Assembly (NCBI RefSeq): GCF_020177595.1
Contig: NZ_JAHTBL010000005.1
Location: forward strand, 1-64,000
From: Cognatishimia sp. MH4019
GTDB lineage: Bacteria > Pseudomonadota > Alphaproteobacteria > Rhodobacterales > Rhodobacteraceae
Length of the DNA: 64,000 nt
Direction: 5' to 3'
Shown: positions 33,675 through 43,800 of the stretch, piece by piece
Layout: the number at the start of each line of letters is the position of its first letter
Numbering within the stretch: position 1 is the first letter of the stretch
The notes under the pieces: model-generated
Seen by the model: the letters and a program-made list of their open reading frames with translations, nothing else
What the model was told of the DNA's origin: nothing
Databases searched by the model: none
Made by a program: the position numbers and the translations under genes

Positions 33675-34586
33675 TTAGCCGCCGATCTTGGCTTTGCGTG
33701 CTTCAACGATCGAGATGTAGGTCTCGTGGGTTACGGGGCGTGCGCCCAGATTGTCACCGGCGAAGATGTTGTAGGTGCACTCAGGGTCGGTCTCGTAGAG
33801 ATTGTCGACGAGTTCGGTCATGGTCGCTTTCACGTCCGTCGGCAGCGCTTTGCGCAGAACAACGGGGCCCTCCGGGATCACTTCGGATTTCCAGATCTGC
33901 ACCAGATCGTTCATGTCAACGAGGCCAGCGTCCACGGCCTTGCGCAGTGCGCCCGAGTTGTAACCGTCTTCCCAATTGCCCTGACCGTCAGCCCAGGTCA
34001 CGCCGCCGTCAATATCGCCATTGGCAACTGCAACGATGGTCTGCTCATGACCACCGGTGAACTTGACCTCACCGAAATAGTCACCGGATTCCATGGTGAT
34101 ACCCTCCTTATACTGGGGGATCTCGATGGAGGGGATCAGGTAGCCGGAGGTGGAATTCGGGTCACCGAAGCCAAAGACCTTGCCTTCCATGTCATCCAAC
34201 GAGGTGACACCGCTGTCCTGGCGGGCAAAACCGATGGAGTGATAGCCAATGGAGCCGTCCAGGTTAACCTTGACCAGAACAGGCTCAACAGCTTCAGGGT
34301 CCTGAAGATAGGTCGCCGCATAGGCCGACGCGCCCAGCCACGACATATCCAGCGAGCCACCCAGCAGGCCTTGGATCACGCCGTTGTAGTCAGCAGGCGT
34401 GAAAATCTTGACAGGAACGCCCAGAGCTTCTTCGGCGTATTCGGCCAGACACTGATAGGCGTTGACGCGGTCTTGTGCGTTTTCACCGCCCAACAGGCCA
34501 ATGCGGAATTCGGTGATCTCTTCGGCAAACGCGCCAGAGCTGAGGGCAGTGGTGGCGGCGAGCGCCAGTGCAAGGGTCTTTTTCAT
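33675..34586 (-). CDS. phnD: Phosphonate-binding periplasmic protein
   Basis: PhnD captures phosphonates in the periplasm for the PhnCE importer. The 303 residues start with a Sec signal peptide ending GAFA near 21. Then follow FRIGLLGGENAQDRVNAYQC near 27, GGSLDMSWLGASAYAATYL near 75, KVFGFGDPNSTSGYLIPSIE near 130 and YNSGALRKAVDAGLVDMNDL near 209. The pattern G-x-x-D-x-x-W-x-G/A-x-x-x-Y is typical of PhnD ligand binding. It is the second gene of the importer operon, 56 bp after phnC. Confidence 0.9.
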   Translation of the reverse strand: MKKTLALALAATTALSSGAFAEEITEFRIGLLGGENAQDRVNAYQCLAEYAEEALGVPVKIFTPADYNGVIQGLLGGSLDMSWLGASAYAATYLQDPEAVEPVLVKVNLDGSIGYHSIGFARQDSGVTSLDDMEGKVFGFGDPNSTSGYLIPSIEIPQYKEGITMESGDYFGEVKFTGGHEQTIVAVANGDIDGGVTWADGQGNWEDGYNSGALRKAVDAGLVDMNDLVQIWKSEVIPEGPVVLRKALPTDVKATMTELVDNLYETDPECTYNIFAGDNLGARPVTHETYISIVEARKAKIGG

Positions 34587-34642
34587 CGATCTCTCCGTTA
34601 GGTTTGATGAAGGTGGCCCGCAACAGCACGGGCAAAACTGGC

Positions 34643-35458
34643 TCAGACGTAAGCTTCCGCGTTGCGGACCTCTGAACTGTCCAGTGTCTCAATTTCGGTG
34701 GATGTGGCGGCTTCGGAAAAATCCGCGCCTGCCCCGTAAATATCGCGTGCAGCGCCTGTGGTCAGCTGCTCGGGCGTGCCATCAAAGACGATCTTCCCAT
34801 CGCGCATCCCGATGACCCGGTCACAATAGCGCCGTGCCGTATCCAGCGTGTGCAGGTTTGCAATGACCATGCGCCCGTCTTCCTCATGGATGGTGCGCAG
34901 CGATTGCATCACCACTTGCGCATTCATCGGATCCAGCGAAGCGATGGGCTCGTCTGCCAGAATAATCTTGGGGTCCTGCATCAACGCACGAGCAATCGCG
35001 ACACGCTGCTGCTGGCCACCTGACAGCGCCTCGGCCCGCTTTGGCGCCTGCTCGGCGATGCCAAGACGATCAAGAATTTCAATGGCTTGATGGATATCGG
35101 ACTGCGGATAGAGATTGAACATCGTCGCAAAGGTCGAGCGCTTGTTCAGCGTGCCGTGCAACACGTTCGACACGACATCCATCCGAGGAACAAGGTTGAA
35201 TTGCTGAAAGATCATCGCACAGCGTGACTGCCAGTTGCGCCGGGCCGCGCCGCGCAGGGCAGTCACATCCTCGCCCTCAAAGAGGATCGTGCCTTCAGTC
35301 GCATCACTCAACCGATTGACCATGCGCAACAGCGTAGACTTACCTGCCCCAGAGCGCCCGATGATCCCGATCATCGTCGGTTTCTCGACAGAGATATTGG
35401 CCGCATCAACAGCGGTCTTATCCCCGAAGCGCTTGGTCAGCGTTTCAATTTTCAGCAT
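34643..35458 (-). CDS. phnC: Phosphonate ABC transporter ATP-binding protein
   Basis: PhnC powers phosphonate import. The 271-residue ATPase has Walker [21 protein letters not shown] near 32, the family signature [20 protein letters not shown] near 81, ABC signature [15 protein letters not shown] near 144 and Walker [13 protein letters not shown] near 165. A C-terminal extension of about 25 residues after the ATPase core is present. It is the first gene of the phnCDE1E2-transferase operon. Its upstream region contains two Pho-box-like sequences, so phosphate starvation control is likely. Confidence 0.92.
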   Translation of the reverse strand: MLKIETLTKRFGDKTAVDAANISVEKPTMIGIIGRSGAGKSTLLRMVNRLSDATEGTILFEGEDVTALRGAARRNWQSRCAMIFQQFNLVPRMDVVSNVLHGTLNKRSTFATMFNLYPQSDIHQAIEILDRLGIAEQAPKRAEALSGGQQQRVAIARALMQDPKIILADEPIASLDPMNAQVVMQSLRTIHEEDGRMVIANLHTLDTARRYCDRVIGMRDGKIVFDGTPEQLTTGAARDIYGAGADFSEAATSTEIETLDSSEVRNAEAYV

Positions 35459-35597
35459 GTCACCCCCGGTGTTTGAGAGGCGAATAGAGGGCGAAAATCA
35501 AAGCTACATGACGGTTTTGACTCAATTCCTTTACAGCTCTGCAAAGGATTTGTGACAACAGTCGGCAAAAGCCGCCGCACATGATTTTATCCACAGG

Positions 35598-35615
35598 AAG
35601 TCATAAAACTGTTAC
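35598..35615 (+). promoter_or_regulatory. Putative Pho box
   Basis: AAGTCATAAAACTGTTAC matches the PhoB consensus CTGTCATAAAACTGTCAC at 15 of 18 positions. It reads toward the small secreted protein gene, 31 bp before its ATG. A weaker 12-of-18 match (35508-35525, minus strand) faces phnC about 50 bp upstream of that gene. Both are by-eye matches. Confidence 0.55.
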
Positions 35616-35646
35616 ACTTTGTGGGTGAAGCCGCTACGCTTTGTTC

Positions 35647-35940
35647 ATGTGGCCTCGTTTTGCCTCTCTTTTGATTGTCAGCCTCGCTCTCCCTTCTCTT
35701 GGGGAGGCGCAGATCGCCGATGTCAGTTGCGATGACAGTGACCGTATGGCGCAAACACTGACACAAGTGCTTGGCGCTGAGCGTCAAGGTATGGGTTTAC
35801 GCGATCCCGAAACGATGTTGGAGGTCTGGGTCAAGCGCGCGAGCGGCGACTGGATGATTGTACAGAGCTACGCAAACGGCACCTCGTGCATTGTCGCGAT
35901 GGGCGAGCATTGGGAAGGTGAAATGCCAGGCCCCGCCTAG
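35647..35940 (+). CDS. Small secreted hypothetical protein
   Basis: A 97-residue protein that I do not recognise. Residues 1-22 form a Sec signal peptide (MWPRFASLLIVSLALPSLGEA, cleavage likely after EA). The mature part has two Cys (VSCDDS, TSCIVA) that could form a disulphide, and a compact pattern of charged and aromatic residues. The ATG at 35647 is chosen; a TTG two codons earlier is possible. It diverges from phnC and lies 31 bp after a Pho-box-like sequence reading in its direction, which suggests induction on phosphate starvation. Confidence 0.7.
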   Translation: MWPRFASLLIVSLALPSLGEAQIADVSCDDSDRMAQTLTQVLGAERQGMGLRDPETMLEVWVKRASGDWMIVQSYANGTSCIVAMGEHWEGEMPGPA

Positions 35941-36098
35941 GGCTCAGCTTCTTCTGATCGATCTGTGGCCGGCGCAAGACGCGGCGACAAGGCCTCAATC
36001 CACTCATACTCCGCATCACCAAGAATAAGCGCTGCGCCGGCAATGAAGGCCCGAGCTGTGCAAAGGCTCCGCTCAACAGGCCGTGACCGGAACCCCAT
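35937..36098 (-). CDS. Possible small protein of 53 residues
   Basis: An ATG-to-TAG frame whose product contains RSLCTARAFIAGAALILGDA and then EYEWIEALSP, a plausible helical membrane or secreted peptide with natural amino-acid balance. It has no clear ribosome binding site and overlaps the end of the secreted-protein gene by 3 bp. It may be the C-terminal remnant of a larger gene together with the open frame at 36144-36335. No function is known. Confidence 0.25.
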   Translation of the reverse strand: MGFRSRPVERSLCTARAFIAGAALILGDAEYEWIEALSPRLAPATDRSEEAEP

Positions 36099-36143
36099 CA
36101 AGAGAAAGAAACAGGAGCGTGTTCTACACCTGAACGACCCGGG

Positions 36144-36335
36144 TCAGCGGGGGGTCGGCGGCGTCTCTTGCGGCAGATCAGCCGTGATCGTCTCGGCCTG
36201 CGCCGCGTTGATGCAAGCTATATTGCCCATACAATTGGCAACAAGCGCCGCATCGCGGGCGTTGGACAGCTCTTTGAATGCGCGCTGGATATCGCGCAGA
36301 TCGTCATGGAGGCAGGCCCCGCCATGACGGGCCTC
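36144..36335 (-). pseudogene. Possible gene remnant without start codon
   Basis: An open minus-strand frame of about 63 codons starts after an in-frame TGA (36336-36338). It has no ATG until residue 46, yet its sequence (for example DDLRDIQRAFKELSNARDAA) and G/C-rich third positions look coding. A plus-strand frame through the same bases also looks fairly natural, so the strand is uncertain. It is best read as a decayed or 5'-truncated gene. Confidence 0.22.
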
Positions 36336-36380
36336 TCAATGGCAGACAGCTTAAAGGGGTACTAAGTCGCGAAATTGTCA

Positions 36381-36539
36381 GTGACGAAGAGCATACCGGC
36401 AAGCTCCATCGCCAATCCGCATTTCGGCAAGAGCTATGCCTTCAATCTCAACCAGGCTCACGAAGAGCTGCAAGATTTGGTTGAGCGTGTGACGATTGAA
36501 TTGGAGCTGATGAATGTCGCAAAAGAGTTGGAACGGTGA
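36381..36539 (+). CDS. Possible 52-residue protein or C-terminal remnant
   Basis: A frame beginning GTG at 36381 (TTG at 36375 also possible) and ending TGA. The product is ANPHFGKSYAFNLNQAHEEL followed by an amphipathic, Glu-rich helix ending AKELER. It looks like the tail of a normal protein. The in-frame stop at 36363 prevents extension upstream. It ends 10 bp before the convergent orphan immunity gene. I do not recognise it. Confidence 0.25.
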   Translation: MTKSIPASSIANPHFGKSYAFNLNQAHEELQDLVERVTIELELMNVAKELER

Positions 36540-36548
36540 TCAATATGT

Positions 36549-36926
36549 CTAAGGCAATTTTCGGCTCTTTTGGGCAGATTGTGGTCTTGGCTGCTTCTCA
36601 AGTCGCTGTTGGTCAGCTTCATCAAAACCAACTTTCACAACATCGCCGATCTTCAAGTTTGAAACGAGATCAATGTAGCTCGATAATGATTTAACCATTT
36701 CATCTGTGTTTGGTAACACGGCAAAACCCGCATCAATGATCTTCTTGAAAAGATCTTCCACAGATATCGTTCTGCCAACATAAACTACCGTTGCATACTC
36801 CACCTTAGACCCATTGCTCAGTGCAACAAAGCTTCTTTGTCCGCCATCACTAAGTGGCACAACAAAAGATTTTCCGACTGACTTACCTTTGGCCATTGAA
36901 TATGGGACCAACATCTTCTTCGTCAT
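36549..36926 (-). CDS. Probable orphan immunity protein of the CDI locus
   Basis: A 125-residue soluble protein with no signal peptide, which I do not recognise by family. It starts 4 bp after the stop of the HNH-type orphan toxin module on the same strand, the position of a cdiI gene. The Met at 36926 (MTKKMLVPYSMAKGKS) is chosen because the longer frame overlaps the toxin module. The C-terminal 20 residues are basic and Gln/Pro-rich. CDI immunity proteins are diverse, so position is the main evidence. Base composition is lower in GC than the housekeeping genes, as usual for such cassettes. Confidence 0.6.
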   Translation of the reverse strand: MTKKMLVPYSMAKGKSVGKSFVVPLSDGGQRSFVALSNGSKVEYATVVYVGRTISVEDLFKKIIDAGFAVLPNTDEMVKSLSSYIDLVSNLKIGDVVKVGFDEADQQRLEKQPRPQSAQKSRKLP

Positions 36927-36930
36927 TCTC

Positions 36931-37617
36931 TTATTCCCACGGTCTGTAATATGTGTGGCGTGTGACATGAGTAGCAATGTCTTTTAACCGCATGTTTAAA
37001 GGACTATCTGCGCCACCAACCGAAATTGGCGTCAAGTGATCGACATGATAACCTGGCGGAACTATTCCGTTCGACAAATACTGGTTCATCCATTTCGGCG
37101 CTTTTCCACTTGCACCAAGCTGTTTCAAAAAGAATGATTTCGCCGCTTGGCTACGAACAGTTCCTGTCTGAACTCCGTTCGCTTGCTTGTACAGATCCCA
37201 ACCTTTTGCGGCATCAGCGCGTGAGACAAACTGACCTTTTGTTGCTGATTGAAATTGGTTCCACGTTTTCACATCAGTCGAAACCGTTATCGGTTTAACT
37301 GCACTATTTGGAGCGCCTTTAAAAGCTGCGAAGGCCTCATCACCTAGCCCCCCGGTCGTTGCGAGGGGGATAGCGGCAGCGGCGCAGGCGGTTGTGTTGT
37401 TCGCTCCACACGCGAAGTGAACGGTGGTGTGTTCAGCTACGACCGTATTTTGTTGTGAAAAAAATCGATCTGATGCCGTGCTGTAGGAGCCAATGGTATG
37501 GGCACTGCACTCAAAGCGGTTAATATCAGCGCAGCAATGAAGCCGATGATATGACGCATAACTTTTGACCAACTTGCGGAAACTAACCTTTTGGCAGTTT
37601 CTGAGCGATATGCTCAA
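36931..37617 (-). CDS. Orphan CdiA-CT toxin module (HNH-type nuclease), no proper start
   Basis: The frame copies the CdiA junction sequence (residues about 68-104, ending LGDEAFAAFKGA) and continues into a different toxin domain of about 120 residues. Its end has the HNH/ENDO VII-like motif YHVDHLTPISVGGADSPLN, a likely DNase core. No ATG opens the frame: the only upstream candidate is a TTG at 37617 inside the preceding immunity gene, so the roughly 67 residues before the repeat are probably not translated. Orphan modules of this kind are silent until recombination fuses them to cdiA. A 111-bp direct repeat shared with cdiA (38239-38349) makes that possible. The immunity gene follows. Confidence 0.7.
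   Translation of the reverse strand: MSISLRNCQKVSFRKLVKSYASYHRLHCCADINRFECSAHTIGSYSTASDRFFSQQNTVVAEHTTVHFACGANNTTACAAAAIPLATTGGLGDEAFAAFKGAPNSAVKPITVSTDVKTWNQFQSATKGQFVSRADAAKGWDLYKQANGVQTGTVRSQAAKSFFLKQLGASGKAPKWMNQYLSNGIVPPGYHVDHLTPISVGGADSPLNMRLKDIATHVTRHTYYRPWE
37304..37414. repeat. Direct repeat, orphan-module copy of the CdiA junction
   Basis: This stretch of 111 bases is identical to 38239-38349 except at three positions; the 88 bases 37312-37399 are perfect. Both copies encode the same frame, from CGA-NTTACAAAAIPLATT to AAFKGA. Beyond it the two toxin modules share no sequence. Confidence 0.9.
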
Positions 37618-37885
37618 ACTCTTCTTTGCTGAAACCAGTCAGAGTTGGCATCTCCCAATCAAAGAATGCAGAGTTACCGGTTGCTTGGAAGATCAGTGCC
37701 CTAATGCCTATGAACTCTGAAACAGAAATTTCTTGGTTTGGGAAATATTGCGCCAATCTTTCGCACAAGAATTTCACTAATGCATCCTCAGATTGAGTGC
37801 AAATGACAATATCGCCCCTATCCTCCAGTTCGCGAAGTGATCGCTTAAGGATTTTGGCAATTTGACTATATGATTGATCAGTCAT
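37583..37885 (-). CDS. cdiI: CdiI-type immunity protein
   Basis: A 100-residue soluble acidic protein (MTDQSYSQIAKILKRSLREL opening) directly following the toxin end of cdiA. The ATG at 37885 overlaps the cdiA stop by 8 bases; an ATG at 37900 is the alternative. In CDI systems this gene neutralises the adjacent CT toxin in the cytoplasm of the producer. I do not recognise the family, so the function rests on position, size and the second toxin/immunity pair that repeats the arrangement. Confidence 0.65.
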   Translation of the reverse strand: MTDQSYSQIAKILKRSLRELEDRGDIVICTQSEDALVKFLCERLAQYFPNQEISVSEFIGIRALIFQATGNSAFFDWEMPTLTGFSKEEFEHIAQKLPKG

Positions 37886-40800
37886 CAATATATGGCTCAT
37901 TTCTTTTCGGCAGTGTTGAAATGTAGTCGTCGTAGTCGATTTCTGCTGGCCTGAACGCCGTACTCTCACCAGCACTTGGATTGCGCACTACAACTGTTCG
38001 CGTTTCAGCGTCCAAATAAACAGACCGCCCATCAACGTAGTATCTAACATCGCTTGGATTATTGATCACGTTTTCCACGTGAGCTTGATACTGGTATCTT
38101 TCAGTGATGCCCAAGTCCTCAAATTCGCGACCGTTGATAACATGCTTTTGGAAGCCATGGCCTTGTGCAATTTCTTCAGCCGCCAATTCTGCTTTTAGCG
38201 GATTATACGTCGCAACGTTATCTGCACCTGTTCCTGTTCTATTTGTAGCGCCTTTAAAAGCTGCGAAGGCCTCATCACCTAGCCCCCCGGTCGTTGCGAG
38301 GGGGATAGCGGCAGCGGCGCAGGCGGTTGTGTTGCTCGCTCCGCACGCGGCGAGATCGCTGATTGTTCCTGCTGTTTCGAAAGCTAAGTAAGCGGATAAA
38401 CAGCTTTGGCTGGCGAGGCAGGCTGACGCGGCGGCTGGTGCTAGAACACCGGTAGCAAGGATAATGCCGGCGGATGCGAGTGTGGCTGTTGCATTCTGAT
38501 ACTCGTCGTAACGTGCTTCCGAAAAACGGCGAAGACAATCCTCACCAGTTACGCAGTTTGTGCTGGCAAAGTCCGAGAAGTCATCCAGAAGCGCTCCGTC
38601 AAGACTGCCTTTATTGAAGGACAACCGTTGACCAATCTGCACGCCATCGCTGTCTAGATTGAACAGCGTGTTCAGGGCCTCAGAGCGTGCAATATCAAGC
38701 TGCGCAACCGACGCAACGCCACTCAGTTTTTCTATGGTTTCGGCATAGGCCGCATCCAACGTGCGTAATTCACTCAGGATCCGTTGGACGCAAGTCGCGT
38801 CTCCTGCCGCGACACATGAAGACAAAGCGTCGTTCTGGCTGATAGACCGAGTATTCGCGCGCTTCAGACGTTGCTCTTGGCAGTCTCTATCAGTCCCGCA
38901 GGCTTCAAGGTCGGCGATCAGGTCCCCCCACTGATCGTGCGTCAGGTAATTGTTTTTGAACCCGGATTGAGCGACGGCCGCCGCAATGGCAACATTCACT
39001 TCGTTCCCGCCAGAGAACGCAAAGCCTGCGACAGCACCAATCAACTCGGACCGCGCCAGCGCGATGTTCCTCTGGTCCGCCGTCAGTTCCTCCAGCGTCC
39101 CCGCATAGAGGCTCTGCGCGATGCCGCCCGCAGCCCCTGCCGCACAACTGCCCCCTTGCGCACTGGCCGCTGCACACCCCGCGAGGCCGTGCAGAAGCGC
39201 GTGTTGGGCGGAGCCTTCGGGCAAGTGCAGTTCGCCAATCTCGAATTGCGCATCGGCGAGGGTGAGGTTGACCACCGTCTTGAGCAGCGTGTCCGACAAA
39301 CCGTTTGAGAAATCCGTACCGTGAACGGCGGAACTCAGCCCCGAGGAAATCACACTATCCAGACTGCCTTCCAACAGATTGGACAGAGTCAGACCGTTGC
39401 CGTCGATCTTGCCAAACCCAAGGAGAGGGTTTTGAGACGCCTTTCCCAGCTCAATCCCCAGATCATCGAGATTGATCCCGGATGTCAGCCCCGCCGTCGC
39501 ACCAGAGAAGACGGCACTTTCGAGGATGTCAGCCACGTCGAAGTCGCCGGACACGGCGCTGTCGAGGGTTTCGAGCGCGAAAGTGGATGCGAAGGATGTG
39601 GATGCTGCACCGATGACACTGCCCTGTGCAACGCTTGTGACAACGCCCGCTGAATTGAAGGTAAAGGCGGCGTTCACCGCGCCAGGGCTGATTGCTCCAA
39701 CAAGGCTCGATCCAAGCTGCGCTCCAACGCCTGTAGTCGAGAGAGCAACCGCAACCAAGGCCTTAAACGCCGGGCTGAGGGCGGTTTCTTTTTCGTAGAA
39801 GTATTCGTCGGCCAAGTCCTGGGAGAGCAGCTCAAGCCCGTCAAGGGCAAGCAGTTCTTCCGGGTAGAGGTCCTCTGGTCGCGGGGCGTCGGCACCCTCC
39901 AGCGCGTAGAGGACCAGTTCGGTGCGGCCGCCCACATCAAGATCAACCGCGCGTCCAGCCAGAAGGGAGGTCAGGGCGACCGTTTCGCGGAAGCTACGCT
40001 CGGTGATGGTGGTCGAGGTGATGAGGCCATTGTTGGTGCTGTGGCGGTCTTCGCGGGTGCTGCTGACGGCACCTTGCACGGACAGATCACCTCCGGTGCG
40101 GATCGTCAGTTGCTGCCCGGCCTTCAGCTGCGCGCCAATCAGGGTGGTGTCGTCGCCCGAGACGATCGACAGGTCCAACGCGGCTAACGCGTCGGTGCCT
40201 GTGCTGATCTGCTCGGTCTTCGAGCGGTGATCCGTGCCACCCAACAGGCCGCCAAGCATACTGCGCGTGACGGTTTTGCTGCGCTGGCGAATGTCGGTGT
40301 ATGTCCCGACCAGGATATCGCCCTGAGTTGCGCTCAAGGACACATCACCGCCCTGTGCATTGAAGCTGGAGCCAGCCGTGGTCAGATCACCCGTTTTAGC
40401 CTGCAGCGCAATATCACCACCCGCCGTGATCGAGACGCCGCGATTGGTGATGTCGAGATAGGATTTGGTCGTAGTCTTGCGGCTCAGAAAGCCACTCTTC
40501 TTGGAGCGCGACGAGCCTTTTTCAACATCCTGAGCCGCCACAAGAACAAGGTCTCGACCGGCGGTCAAACCGGCATCCCCGCCGGTTGCAATCTGCGTAC
40601 CAACCAGCGTCGCATCTCGCCCGGCAGTCGCGTTGAAATCACCACCGACGCTCAGCGACGAGACAATCGAAGTGACACTTGTCTTCTCATACCGGGTGCC
40701 GCCGGACCGGCCCTTCTCTTCAAACGCCTCTTGTGCCGCCAGAATGGAAAGATCGCGCCCTGCAGTGAGCGTTGCATCGCCACCCACTTGCGCCTTGACG

Positions 40801-43800
40801 GCAGAGAACGTCGTATCGCGTCCGCTTTGGATCGTCAGATCACCGCCCACGCTGAGGGCGGTTTGTGTCACGCGCGTACCGCTATTTGTCCCCCTGCCGC
40901 GTTTAGCGAATGATTGATAATCCTCTACAATCTCAAGCAGTGCAACATCGCCTTGAACGGCAGTAACAGAGAGATCGTTGAGGGCTTTGATCTGCACGCC
41001 GCGCCCAGTGAAATCCGTGCCGGCGACGATGCGGATATCAATGCCGTCCAGAGCCGTCCCCGACAGGTTGATCGGTCCGAGCGCGGTGAGCGTAACATCG
41101 CCGCCATTTGCCGAGAACTGCCCGCCGCTGCCGATGATGCTGAAGGCGGTCACAGACAGATTGCCAGAAGGCGGGCCGCGCGGCGTCACGGGCGCAAGCT
41201 CAGGCTGCGCGGCGCTGTTGTCCTGCAAGGCGAGCTCCAGCAGCTCGGGCGTCAGCAAAAGCCGGTCGGGCACCCGTACGCCCGCCGTACTGTCATAGAG
41301 ATCGGCAAGCTCCTGCAGACTGAACGCGCGATCTCCGATCGAGAAGCTGAGATCAGGGTTGGTCGCGATGTCTTGCTGCACGGTCACATCGCCTAGACGT
41401 CGCAGCAATTGAAGATCATCCGGGTAGAGGGCGCCAACGAAGCGGGCATAATCAACAAAATCCAGATCGGTCTCTTTAAAAGTGCTATGGCGTTGGCCAA
41501 TCAGGCCCGCAAGGGTTGGTGTTGCGGTCAGCTGTGGCTTGACGCCGATTGGGTTCGCAACCGATCCGGCGAGTGTGAGACCCGGCACAGCAAAAGGGTC
41601 TGCAAGCGCCACCTTGCTCGGATCAATGGTCAGGTTCAGTGCGGGCAAGTTTGCGCCACTTGCGGTTAGGTCTGTGATCTGAGGCACCAAGGTCTGAGAC
41701 GAGCCCGCTGCTATGGTGCCGGAGTTGTTGGTGCTGTCAGACAGGATTGACACATCGCCACCGCCAAGGATTTTACCTGTGATCGTTGCATTACCCTGAG
41801 CAGGTCCACGGTCGCGGAAGTCCTTAAAAAAGTATGTTTGCTGTTTTTTATTGGCAGCCCCGCAATAGTCCTTATCGTGACAAGTCTTATTTCGACTAAA
41901 GTAGTCAGCGGACACGCGGCGGATCGTATCGATGTATGATGTGTTCACCAGACTTGCAGCCGTGACATTCAGATCGCCGCGAGCCGACAACAAACCTGCC
42001 CGATTCTGAACATTCGCCTCTATTTGTAAATTTTGCCCCGAAGCGATCCTAGGGGTAGAACCAACAGCCGTGACATCTTCGCCGGCGCTCCAGTAAACTG
42101 AACCTCGCCCTTCAAGAGTTGGCGCGCCTACAAGGCCACATGGGACCGGACTGGACGGGCATCCACCTTGAAAGTCGCCCACCAGTGAGACTGTTTGATC
42201 GATATAGCGCGGTCTAAGCCGCAGGTCACAATCACCATCCCTACAGACAGTTTTCATGAAAGTATGGCGGCCCACCATCCGGCCTTGGCTGCCATCCAAC
42301 GTTTTGACATTCACCGACACGTAACGATTGACGACAGTCTGAGCAGACAGCTCCATGTCGCCATCGGCCTCTATCAAGCCAGAGATATTGGTGATGTTAC
42401 CCGCTGCGGTCAGCCGCATATCAGCGCCTGATTTGAAGATGCCTTGATTATTTGTCAGATGGCCTTGCGAAGTCAGGATCAGATCGCCGGCAGCCTGTAT
42501 CAGCCCTTTCGAGGTCAGAGTGCCGTCCAGGTCTAGATGCAAGTCACCACCAGCAACGATCTTGTCGCCTTGTGCGACCGACAGACCCTGGTTCAACAGT
42601 TTCAGCCGCAGAATGCCACCGCTGTAGAGCTGTTGCAGGCTGGATACTCCGGCTCCACTTGACCCACCGGCCTTTAAATCCAAACTGGTTTGTCCGACCA
42701 AGCGTCCGCCTGCTGTCACGCGGACCGCGCCGGAGGTCTCTACGTTCAAAACACGCCCATTGAGCATTCCGGCGTTTGCCAGCCCAGCCGCGCCGCTCGA
42801 TACGCTCAATACTTCACCCGCAAGGATTTGGCCTAAATTGGTGAAGCTGTCCGTTGCTGTCAGAACGACATCCCTTGTGCCTTGAACATCACCGCTGACC
42901 TCATTCACAAGGTCGACCGCGTTGAGCGCAACATCAAGACTGGCTATGTCGCCTGCCTGCCGCAGCGTCGCGGCATCAAGCGTAACAAGACCCGATGCGG
43001 TGATCTGCCCTGTATTGCGCAAGACGCCCGTCGCCTTACCCGCAATGACATTGCCTGTGACCTCGCCGTCATTGGTGACAGAACTGCCTTGCACGGCGAC
43101 CCCACGCGCCGAAATGCGCCCCGCCGATGCATTAAGAACTCTACCTTCCGCATTCAGCTGCGCTTGTGTTTGGCCGACAATCTGACCCGCATTCTCGATG
43201 TCTGTTTTTGACAACAACGCGACTGTGTCGCCGCTCAAGAGCCCGCTGTTTTCGATCTGGCCGACAGAGCTCGTAACCCGCGCGCGCTCAAACGCAAGAA
43301 CCGTTCCTGTGTTCTTCACAGCGGGCCCCGCCAATATGATATTGCCACCAGACAGGGTGCCGACAGTCTCAAGCGTTCCTGAAAGCGCTTCGGCGACGAA
43401 CTCGGTTGAGCCAGTGGCTATCCCTGCAAGGGCGACCTGATCTGCGCGAAAGACCAGCTGCGATCCGCTGAGGCTCGATTTCGCTCCGGTGCGCAGCCAC
43501 TCTCCCGCGGTGATCGTGAAGCGCTTGTTCACGCCGATCGTTGCATCCACCATCACGTCTTTGGCAGCTTGAATAACCGCTTGCTCGGCCGCGACCCGAG
43601 CGGATTGATCCATGACGACATTACGCGTTGTCGAGGCCACGCGAAGGGACTGGCGCGCGACAAGCGCCCCGGCAATCGTGGTCAGGCCCGCCGCTTCGAG
43701 CGTGACAGCACCGCCGGCGATTTCGCCAGTGAACACCAAGTCCCCCTGATCGGTCCGGATATCGACATTGGCCCCTGTCTCCGAAGCAATGATCCCCTCC

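Noticed and set aside
35965-36365. Plus-strand frames of 65-120 codons
   Set aside because: The Arg/Ser-rich composition of the longer one is typical of out-of-frame reading. The shorter one competes with an equally plausible minus frame, so neither is called as a gene.
37583-38350. CRISPR or phage att site to explain the repeats in the CDI region
   Set aside because: The repeat is a coding junction copied in frame, with no spacer series, integrase or tRNA nearby.
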